Source: a virus
Direction: 5' to 3' (one strand)
Virus record (IMG/VR): IMGVR_UViG_3300010883_000165
Coordinates: 1 to 35,334 of that record
DNA: 35,334 nt
Shown: piece after piece, positions 16,496 through 22,694 of the stretch
How the letters are laid out: every line of letters starts with the position of its first letter
Position numbering within the stretch: the first letter of the stretch is position 1
Made by a program: the position numbers and the translations under genes
The notes under the pieces: generated by a model
The model's input: the letters and a program-made list of their open reading frames with translations, nothing else
Database searches by the model: none
Told to the model about the DNA's origin: nothing

Positions 16496-17037
16496 TTTAT
16501 ATCTATGTAATTATTTTCTATCATCCACACAGCACACTTTGTCAGTGCTTCAACATCATTGATCGCTCTGTGTGCACCTTCAAATTTCATACCACCAGTT
16601 GCGATCTCGTATAATCGTCCTTGGTTGAGTCTAACTCCTCTTAGGTGAAAGCTTTGCTCAATGGTGCAGATCAAATTCTTAGGCATTGGAAAGTCTTCCA
16701 CTTGGTTACGCTTCATCTCAATTTCAATCATGCTCTTATCAAATGACAAGTTGTGTGCAATGAGATTGGTTTCACCTTCAAAGAATGACTTGAGTTCGCC
16801 AATGCGTTCTGAAAATTTCTTTTCATCCTCAATCATCTTGTCTGTGATCTTTGTTATTTTAATTATCTCTGGTGCCAAAGGTCTGCTTGGATTAACTAAA
16901 AAGTGCAACCTATCAAGCTCTGCAAGTGTTTCATCACAAAGCTTGATGGCTGCAAATTCTATTACCTTTGGCTGATGCTTGATGTCAGAGGCAATTGCCT
17001 TAACAAGTCCAGTTGTCTCTGTATCAAATATAATCAT
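16492..17037 (-). CDS. DEDDh 3'-5' exonuclease (epsilon-like proofreading)
   Basis: 181 residues with all four DEDDh motifs: FDTETTG (D5, E7), HNLSFDKSMI (D100), and GAHRAINDVEAL (H156, D161). The family is the DnaQ/epsilon group of proofreading exonucleases. Its stop overlaps the dnaE start (ATGA-type), which strongly suggests polymerase and exonuclease are made together as a split replicase. Its own start touches the upstream gene's stop. A role in host DNA degradation or RNA turnover is less likely given this pairing. Confidence 0.9.
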   Translation of the reverse strand: MIIFDTETTGLVKAIASDIKHQPKVIEFAAIKLCDETLAELDRLHFLVNPSRPLAPEIIKITKITDKMIEDEKKFSERIGELKSFFEGETNLIAHNLSFDKSMIEIEMKRNQVEDFPMPKNLICTIEQSFHLRGVRLNQGRLYEIATGGMKFEGAHRAINDVEALTKCAVWMIENNYIDIK

Positions 17038-17336
17038 CAGTCTTTTTTTCTGAATGAATCTGTATACTCAACCATTGCACAGTAAACTCCTGCATCATGA
17101 ATTGAATCTTGGTGACCACCTTCTGGGAAGTTAGATGCATACCTAGTGATTTTAACAATCAGCAATTCAAACAAGTGCCAAGAATTAAAGTCCTCTTTGG
17201 TTTGCAGCTTTATACCATCTGGAAAAAGAGTGTTCATGATTACTCCAACTTTCATATAGTTGTCTTTGTAAACTGAATTCCTTTCCACATAAGTCTCTGC
17301 AGACTCTTTGAGTATTTCTTCAACGCTCTTACGCAT
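17037..17336 (-). CDS. DUF6378 family protein
   Basis: 99 residues with the layout of the phage DUF6378 family: an N-terminal helix with ERNSVYKDNYMKVG, a middle segment ending LLIVKITRYASN, and a closing HQDSIHDAGVYCAMVE helix. The conserved charged residues recall small phage proteins related to all-alpha NTP pyrophosphatase-like folds, but a catalytic role has not been established to my knowledge. It overlaps the VOC-like gene by 8 bp and abuts the exonuclease gene, within the nucleotide/replication operon. Confidence 0.7.
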   Translation of the reverse strand: MRKSVEEILKESAETYVERNSVYKDNYMKVGVIMNTLFPDGIKLQTKEDFNSWHLFELLIVKITRYASNFPEGGHQDSIHDAGVYCAMVEYTDSFRKKD

Positions 17337-17829
17337 CTTTCTCCAATCGTTGGATTAGCTTCAAGTCCCAACCAAGGTCATCAAGAGTATCAAACACACA
17401 GTAGTGATATTTGCGTCCATTGTTCTTGAGGAACTCATTTGTGTGATCAGTTGTAAACAGTTCCTGTGCAACTTTGATCTTATAAGTATCATACAAGAAC
17501 TTTTTCTCGCTGTCTATTTCTTCAACATGGAATCCTTTGTGAGATAAGAATGTCTTACTCAGATCTCTTCCTCTGACTCCATGCCAGTTGTCTCCTTGTT
17601 GATAGTTTAACAGCTCGAACTCATAGCCCATTTCATAATTGAATGCTAGGTTTCCTATTGATCCTCCAACAATCTCTTTGCCGAAGCACTCTCCTGTTGC
17701 AGTAACTTGATCACGCACCCACTCTTTAGTTCCTAGGATTGTGTTGTGGTTCTCTATTGCCAGACCAATGTTAGGGCAGTAGATTGCCACTTGATCTATT
17801 TTTCCGTATCTTACTTCTATGCTATTCAT
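17329..17829 (-). CDS. VOC-superfamily (glyoxalase/dioxygenase-like) protein
   Basis: 166 residues with the paired beta-alpha-beta-beta-beta layout of vicinal oxygen chelate proteins: IDQVAIYCPNIGLAIENH, then FNYEMGYEFELLNYQ, a second module starting FLSHKGFHVEEID, and a closing strand DDLGWDLKLIQRL. Candidate metal ligands by pattern are Q13, E72, H97 or H101, and D155. VOC enzymes open, isomerise or oxidise small molecules using a divalent metal; the substrate here is unknown. It sits between an SDR dehydrogenase (gap 4 bp) and DUF6378 (8-bp overlap). An inactive binding protein is an alternative. Confidence 0.6.
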   Translation of the reverse strand: MNSIEVRYGKIDQVAIYCPNIGLAIENHNTILGTKEWVRDQVTATGECFGKEIVGGSIGNLAFNYEMGYEFELLNYQQGDNWHGVRGRDLSKTFLSHKGFHVEEIDSEKKFLYDTYKIKVAQELFTTDHTNEFLKNNGRKYHYCVFDTLDDLGWDLKLIQRLEKDA

Positions 17830-17833
17830 TTTA

Positions 17834-18523
17834 TTATGCTCCGTATGGGATTATTGTTCCAGTTAAGTATTTGTGTCTCTGTTTAGTTGATAGCAGGAAT
17901 GCTAAGAACTCTGCCAAGCTGTCAGGATCAGTTTCTTCACCTGCCAGAAGTGCATTGAGCTGATATTCTTTTGCTTGCTCTGGTGTCCAGCCACGCACAG
18001 AAGGAACTCTGCTGTCAATGTAATCAGACATTCCAGTTCCAGATAGCTTGTTGGGTGAAATGCCGAACACTGTAATGCCATGTGCCTTTGATAATTCTCT
18101 GGCGAGCTGGAGTGTCATTATGTGAGCTGCACCTTTACTTGCATTGTAGGCAAGTGAGTTAGTCATTGGCATGTGAGAAGCATTAGAGACAATGTTCACA
18201 ATGAATCCTTTTGTGTCTTTAAGCTTCTGCAAGAAGTGCTTGGACATATTAAATATAGACTTCGCATTTGTGTCCATAACTAAATCCCAATCTTCTTCAG
18301 TAAACTTGTCCAAGTAATCAATGCGATTAACACCTGCGCAGTTTATGATGCCATGGACTTCTACTTTTACATCTAAAGAGAATTCATGAACAGATGTATA
18401 GTCAGTCAGATCGACTTCCCACTTGTCTGCTTTAATTACATTTGTATTCTCGTCCTTCCTTAAGTGTTCGCAAATGCTTTCACCTAATCCAGAATTCGAT
18501 CCTGTTACTATTATATTATTCAT
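17834..18523 (-). CDS. Short-chain dehydrogenase/reductase (SDR)
   Basis: 229 residues, a complete classical SDR: cofactor motif TGSNSGLG (7-14), an acidic residue after the second strand, NCAG (61-64), the catalytic Ser region IVSNASH (S113), YNASK (Y126, K130), and the post-Lys segment GISPNKLSGTGM. It reduces or oxidises a small alcohol/carbonyl with NAD(P); the substrate cannot be read from sequence. Overlaps the HAD phosphatase gene by 8 bp and is 4 bp from the VOC gene. SDRs are rare in small siphophages, so recruitment as an auxiliary metabolic gene is likely. Confidence 0.9.
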   Translation of the reverse strand: MNNIIVTGSNSGLGESICEHLRKDENTNVIKADKWEVDLTDYTSVHEFSLDVKVEVHGIINCAGVNRIDYLDKFTEEDWDLVMDTNAKSIFNMSKHFLQKLKDTKGFIVNIVSNASHMPMTNSLAYNASKGAAHIMTLQLARELSKAHGITVFGISPNKLSGTGMSDYIDSRVPSVRGWTPEQAKEYQLNALLAGEETDPDSLAEFLAFLLSTKQRHKYLTGTIIPYGA

Positions 18524-18923
18524 TTATTTTTCCTTTGTTTACGTTGATTGCTATGTCGTCATATATCTTTACACACCTTGTGTCCTTGACATTTGTTACC
18601 TCTAGTTTGACTCCAAACTTGATCCAGCTCCATGCAGTGATGTAATCAATAGACATGATTGAATTTAACCCTGTCTCATCTGAACACCTTGCTGTGAATA
18701 TTTTGACTCGTTTGCCGTCTAGCAAATCTCTTGCCATGCGTTCACAAACTAATGACTGGTCATCTCCTATGTGGTCAGCACCTAGCCAACCATCATAAGC
18801 AACAAGAGTTCTGTCTAGGTCGTAACCAACCCAACTGGTGTCCTCGTTGCCCATGTAACCTGTGATGTCATAGAGATCATTTGTGTGCTTTGCTATATAT
18901 ATTCTTGTTGTTGGCTTGCTCAC
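18516..18923 (-). CDS. HAD-superfamily phosphatase (phage nucleotide/polynucleotide type)
   Basis: 135 residues. Motif I is GYDLDRTL (D35, D37, T39), motif II VKIFTAR (T77), motif III VKDTRC (K113), motif IV KIYDDIAI (D122, D123). The block 'DLDRTLVAYDGWLGADHIG' matches the compact HAD phosphatases common in phages, related to polynucleotide-kinase 3'-phosphatases and nucleotidases. Likely dephosphorylates a nucleotide or an end. It overlaps ThyX by 4 bp and SDR by 8 bp, consistent with a nucleotide-metabolism role. Confidence 0.85.
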   Translation of the reverse strand: MSKPTTRIYIAKHTNDLYDITGYMGNEDTSWVGYDLDRTLVAYDGWLGADHIGDDQSLVCERMARDLLDGKRVKIFTARCSDETGLNSIMSIDYITAWSWIKFGVKLEVTNVKDTRCVKIYDDIAINVNKGKINE

Positions 18924-19648
18924 TTTTCACCCTTCCTAATTTTATCAATCGCTTTCCATCCACAGTAACGCTCTTCAGTTGAAAGCTTTCTTTTTTCACC
19001 TGTCTCGATTAGTTGCTCTAAAAGCTTTAGCCGATCCTGTCCTTTGGGTTGAATAAAATCTTCAGCCCATGGGTGAATCTTTATTACCTCTTCAAACATC
19101 CCTTCAAATACATCTCTGTATTCGTTCTGAGTCCTCTTGCCAGTTCTAGATCTGCCCATCTCAGCAATCGTTCTTAAGTTGAACTGAGCAATAATGTTGG
19201 TGCATATATTTGTTGGCAGAACTCCTCTGGCATCTTCTACTGCACAGCCCATGTCAATAAGATCATCATAGGTCTTCTGTATGGTGTCCATGCACTTGTC
19301 GTATGCTTCCTTGCAATTGACATTGTCCTCAATAGTTGGACCAGTTACATATTCAAACTTCTCCATGTTGAGAAGACGCATTGTCTGCTGGGCATAACTG
19401 CCTGTCCTAGTCCTAACAAACTGGTGAGTGAATGCTCTGCTAACTCCAGAGATCTCGAATGTGTAATTCACAAACTCCCAACTGCTTGGAATTGTGTTAG
19501 CCATGTAAGAAAGCTCTTCTTGCTTTTCTTCAATGGACATCTTCTTGATCTTGTCTCTAGTCTCATCTCCTTGAGTGAGCCTAGTGCTCTTAGTATAGAT
19601 CAGCTTATCAACTGCTCCATATGTATAATCTATTAATTTTACTTTCAT
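18920..19648 (-). CDS. thyX: Flavin-dependent thymidylate synthase-like protein (ThyX), variant motif
   Basis: 242 residues. ThyX landmarks: ISGVSRAFTHQFVRTRTGSY (68-87) and EDARGVLPTNICTNI ... QFNLRTIAEM (138-164), then a TQNEYRDV segment that corresponds to the usual AQ-EIR. The signature RHR-x7-S reads R79-T80-R81-x7-T89, so the central His and final Ser are both replaced by Thr. A C-terminal ~40-residue tail (KLSTEERYCGWKAIDKIRKG) is extra. The family methylates dUMP using FAD, NADPH and methylene-folate; whether this variant does the same is open. Overlaps the FAD oxidoreductase and HAD genes by 4 bp each. Confidence 0.85.
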   Translation of the reverse strand: MKVKLIDYTYGAVDKLIYTKSTRLTQGDETRDKIKKMSIEEKQEELSYMANTIPSSWEFVNYTFEISGVSRAFTHQFVRTRTGSYAQQTMRLLNMEKFEYVTGPTIEDNVNCKEAYDKCMDTIQKTYDDLIDMGCAVEDARGVLPTNICTNIIAQFNLRTIAEMGRSRTGKRTQNEYRDVFEGMFEEVIKIHPWAEDFIQPKGQDRLKLLEQLIETGEKRKLSTEERYCGWKAIDKIRKGEK

Positions 19649-20598
19649 TTTATTTTGGTTTTATGGTTGTGGTTGTAATGGCTAGTGCCAGAAAGCTTTT
19701 CTATCTTACGAACGTCATCAACTACTGCATCCATAAGCAGTGGTCTCCACGTTGCGAATCTCCCTAATGAGTAAACATTGTATTGCTGAGTCAAGTAATA
19801 AATAAACTCCTGCCTCTCATGCTCATCAATGCTGAGTATTTTCCCAAGTGGCTGTGTGTGAACTGTCTCCTCTTCTATTTCAATGTCTGTTGAATTTAGA
19901 CTGCAAATTGTGCTGAGGAAATTGTAGACCACTTGCCTAGATTTTTCAGTAACATCTACATCACACTCTATAATCAAGTCATCTCCGTGAATGCTTCCTC
20001 TGTACCAATGTGTATACAAAGAAGAATTGTAAATTGTCTGGTGCACTCTGCTCTTTGGCTTCTTCAGCTTACACCTAATAACAAAGATCGGCTTGGCACA
20101 TTCTCTAAATTTTATATCTGTCTTCCAGCCAACGATCTTCATCATCACAGGCATGGGCAATGTGCTTATAGTAAGATCACCATCATGCTTGCATCCTTCA
20201 ATGTTAGCCTTGCCAATGGTGACTCCATACTCCACTTCAATGCTGTTAGCCATCTGCTCAACAAAGTTGTTAGGTGCTAAATACCTTACGCAAGGATCCA
20301 GATTCCAAACACTCCTGTCTTCAATTGCACCAGTAGCTTTTAAACTATAATTATTTGCATCTTGAACTGATGGTTTTTCCTTGTAGCCATTGTGTGTATA
20401 CAATGACTTGTTCACCTTAATTTTTTGGAATGGTATGCCAGTGGCTTCACTAACACTTTGATTGCGGAATCTCAATACAGCTTTGTGCAAGTCTGGAAGC
20501 TCGTCTTTGGCTTCAAAAACTGTTGGGCATCTTCTCCGCATCATGTTTGCAGCAAGCAGACCTGCCATGCCTGCTCCTAATATATTTGTCTTTTGCAT
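19645..20598 (-). CDS. FAD-dependent oxidoreductase
   Basis: 317 residues. The N-terminus NILGAGMAGLLAANMM is a GxGxxG dinucleotide-binding fold (G8, G10, G13) followed by an acidic residue (FEAKDELP). The middle has DLTISTLPMPVM, the usual 'return to FAD' strand, and near the end GRFATWRPLLMDAVVDD, a typical C-terminal FAD contact. The overall layout resembles UDP-galactopyranose mutase-like or small flavoprotein oxidases rather than a two-domain disulfide reductase. First gene of the overlapping block that runs through thyX to dnaE, overlapping thyX by 4 bp. Substrate unknown; a role with ThyX (flavin or base chemistry) is inference. Confidence 0.75.
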   Translation of the reverse strand: MQKTNILGAGMAGLLAANMMRRRCPTVFEAKDELPDLHKAVLRFRNQSVSEATGIPFQKIKVNKSLYTHNGYKEKPSVQDANNYSLKATGAIEDRSVWNLDPCVRYLAPNNFVEQMANSIEVEYGVTIGKANIEGCKHDGDLTISTLPMPVMMKIVGWKTDIKFRECAKPIFVIRCKLKKPKSRVHQTIYNSSLYTHWYRGSIHGDDLIIECDVDVTEKSRQVVYNFLSTICSLNSTDIEIEEETVHTQPLGKILSIDEHERQEFIYYLTQQYNVYSLGRFATWRPLLMDAVVDDVRKIEKLSGTSHYNHNHKTKIK

Positions 20599-20641
20599 TT
20601 TAATAATAGTGTGAATTGTTAATGATATTTATAAGAGATAA

Positions 20642-20679
20642 ATTGCCACACGCTAACAACCCCATTAACGTGTGGCAAT
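20642..20679 (-). terminator. 11-bp perfect inverted repeat, probable terminator or attenuator
   Basis: ATTGCCACACG pairs with CGTGTGGCAAT around a 16-base loop. It lies just after the SSB-like gene's stop and 44 bp before the FAD-oxidoreductase start, so it separates the primase/SSB block from the thyX-dnaE block. A T-rich stretch (TTTATCTCTTAT) follows on the minus strand. Partial read-through would be needed unless an unseen promoter follows. Confidence 0.6.
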
Positions 20680-20693
20680 GATCTGTTCAGCTT

Positions 20694-21482
20694 TTAGAAC
20701 GGAACTTCTTCTGTGCTTTCTGGTGCCTTAGTTTCTGGCATCCCTTCGTGTGCAGAAGTCTTTACATCGCCTGCAATGATCTGTTCACGGAATGCTTTTG
20801 CATCGTTATACAATTGCATTCCATTTTCAATCTCTGTGACGTTGTTGTCGCCAGCAATCTTCCAACCAAACCAAGAGCCTTGGTCATTTGATTCTGGTGA
20901 TGTAGTAAGCTTGTATGTCCGATAAAACATTGCAGGATTGAATGATCCTTCTCCTTCTGATCGTGCTACTCTCAACTGGTTGATCATAGTGTTCCACTTT
21001 TTGGACTTCTTGATTTGACTGCCATGCATTGATAATGCGTATGGACTGTAAGAGCCATCTTCATTCAACACGTAGATGTAATACTCTGCACAAGGCATAA
21101 TCACGTTGCCATCATTGTTGATGTATTGACCACGATCATCACGCTTGCAATTGTTAAGAGGATAATCACCTTTGTGGACATTGACCAATCCTCCACCTTG
21201 TTTGCGAGGCTCCCACTCAAGATATGACTTTGAATATGTGATAGGTAATACTGTCACACCTTCTCCACCATCAATAAGCTTCTCTTCAGCATTGTCAATA
21301 ATCATTCCTGCCTTAGCACCATCAACAGATTGCACCTGTTCACTTAATGCTTGCAGAATCTTAAGACGAGGAATGATGTAATCATCCTTGCCCATTTCTT
21401 CTTGTCCTGCTCCACCATCTTCTTCAAATGATGTAACTGATAGTTCATTCTTACTTGCTTTTGTTATTTGTTTCTTAGCCAT
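20694..21482 (-). CDS. Putative ssDNA-binding protein
   Basis: 262 residues, of a phage type recognised by KDDYIIPRLKILQALSEQV near the N-terminus, a Gly/Trp segment (SYLEWEPRKQGGG), and an acidic C-terminus ending STEEVPF. That end mimics the SSB acidic tip (DDDIPF), which recruits replication proteins. The central region would be the OB-like or binding core but I cannot place an OB fold with certainty. Located beside primase-helicase and recombination-type genes. A RecT-like annealing function is an alternative. Confidence 0.6.
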   Translation of the reverse strand: MAKKQITKASKNELSVTSFEEDGGAGQEEMGKDDYIIPRLKILQALSEQVQSVDGAKAGMIIDNAEEKLIDGGEGVTVLPITYSKSYLEWEPRKQGGGLVNVHKGDYPLNNCKRDDRGQYINNDGNVIMPCAEYYIYVLNEDGSYSPYALSMHGSQIKKSKKWNTMINQLRVARSEGEGSFNPAMFYRTYKLTTSPESNDQGSWFGWKIAGDNNVTEIENGMQLYNDAKAFREQIIAGDVKTSAHEGMPETKAPESTEEVPF

Positions 21483-21518
21483 ATATTATGCTTTCCTTTA
21501 TTGTTATTAGTTTAGAGC

Positions 21519-22124
21519 TTAGAGCTTTTTTCTGCCCATTTTTAACTCTGCGATACTGCCTGTGTAAACATTAAATGCATCCAAGTCCACATCTGTGCCT
21601 TGTGACATTTGTTCTTTCACCCAAGCGGTAAGTTGTCCTGTGTGAACTGTATCATTCACCTCTACATTCAGTCCTAAGCTTTGCAGCTCACGGATAGCAC
21701 TGTCTTTGCGTTCAATGTCACCTTTTTCAAATTGGACATCTAGCTTAGACTTGATCAGTGATCCTCCTCCACCAAGAGTTAGGGATGCTAATGCCATCTC
21801 TCTTTTCTCGATTAGTTGCTCTCTGCGATACTGATCCTTTTCTCTTGCGATAGATGTAGCTGTTGGAATTGATGCTTTAACAAAGCTCTTAACAGAAACT
21901 TTTATACCATCACTTGTTTCAAAGCTTTCAAGTCCTAACTCTGCCATAGCTTCTGGAAGGTGAAGTGTGTCTACTTCTTCTGCATACTTCATCAACTCTT
22001 TCAAGACAATCTTCTTGTCTTCAATCTCATTGGAAAGTTGTCTGCGATTCTTTAAAAGACTTTGCAATGTAGTTGTGTCTTCTGAGGGTAATGCTTTGTC
22101 ATGTTCTATATTTTCGTTATTCAT
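21519..22124 (-). CDS. Conserved phage protein near primase/SSB, unknown function
   Basis: 201 residues. The pattern LPEAMAELGLESFETSDG, then VHTGQLTAWVKEQMSQG and a closing LDAFNVYTGSIAELK, matches a widely conserved phage family in which VH-x-x-x-L-x-x-x-V/F-R/K-E-Q is the signature. It usually sits next to SSB or primase genes; biochemical role unknown to me. The N-terminal half is a long helix (coiled-coil-like). Overlaps the next upstream gene by 4 bp. Confidence 0.65.
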   Translation of the reverse strand: MNNENIEHDKALPSEDTTTLQSLLKNRRQLSNEIEDKKIVLKELMKYAEEVDTLHLPEAMAELGLESFETSDGIKVSVKSFVKASIPTATSIAREKDQYRREQLIEKREMALASLTLGGGGSLIKSKLDVQFEKGDIERKDSAIRELQSLGLNVEVNDTVHTGQLTAWVKEQMSQGTDVDLDAFNVYTGSIAELKMGRKKL

Positions 22125-22468
22125 AATTTTATTTTTATTGGGTAGTAATAACCACCATTAGCACTGCTTGGTCTTTTTGACCAGAACAGATAGTTTATCT
22201 CTTTGAATCCCATGTCGACTAGCACCATAGGCACCAACCATTGAACGGATGGATCTGCGAATCCAACCCACAACAGGAAGTCTTCCTTGGGATCAAAATC
22301 TTTCAAACGCAGTCTAGCTTTTTCAACTGCTGCATCTGTGTCTATATAAACTCTGTCACCTTTATCAAAGATTGCTTTTATTGCTCCATGGTCTGCAGCA
22401 CTGCTCAGATCTGGCGTCCAACCATCGCTCTTAGGCAACGGCTCTTGCATTAAATATACTTTACTCAT
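22121..22468 (-). CDS. Conserved small phage protein, unknown function
   Basis: 115 residues with a recognisable pattern: TPDLSSAADHGAIKAIFDKG, then RLKDFDPKEDFLLWVGFADP and a YYYPIKIKL ending. Similar proteins occur in replication modules of marine and other siphophages beside the previous family; no catalytic motif known. It overlaps the 21519 gene by ATGA and follows the 22470 gene with a 1-bp gap. Confidence 0.6.
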   Translation of the reverse strand: MSKVYLMQEPLPKSDGWTPDLSSAADHGAIKAIFDKGDRVYIDTDAAVEKARLRLKDFDPKEDFLLWVGFADPSVQWLVPMVLVDMGFKEINYLFWSKRPSSANGGYYYPIKIKL

Positions 22469-22469
22469 T

Positions 22470-22694
22470 TTATTGTTTTTTGTTGTTTTGGTTTATGTCT
22501 TTGCAGGTCTTGATTGATTCTGAATAGCCTCTCTTTACCCAGAAGTGTCTCCAGCCTTTTTCTATTTCTTCTATTAAAAATTTGTCACAGGGAAATACAT
22601 ATTTTGTGTGCTTGATAATCCAATACTTTTTCCTCTCATGGTGCTCAGCAATTTTACTGCCACGCAATGTCTGTTTGTGGTTAGTATGGCTCAT
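22470..22694 (-). CDS. Small basic protein (74 aa), unknown
   Basis: Start chosen at the second Met (MSHTNHKQTLRG), whose ATG overlaps the end of the primase-helicase frame; two residues upstream another Met (22700) is possible. Highly basic, with aromatic residues (KYWIIKHTKYVFPCDK). It may bind nucleic acid, but no known domain is seen. Reality rests on precise packing between the primase-helicase stop and the next start. Confidence 0.5.
   Translation of the reverse strand: MSHTNHKQTLRGSKIAEHHERKKYWIIKHTKYVFPCDKFLIEEIEKGWRHFWVKRGYSESIKTCKDINQNNKKQ

Noticed and set aside
18920-20598. Assigning the FAD protein and ThyX to a known thymidine hypermodification pathway
   Set aside because: The kinase, alpha-glutamyl/putrescinyl-type or radical-SAM enzymes of those pathways are not present in the window, so the specific assignment is not supported.
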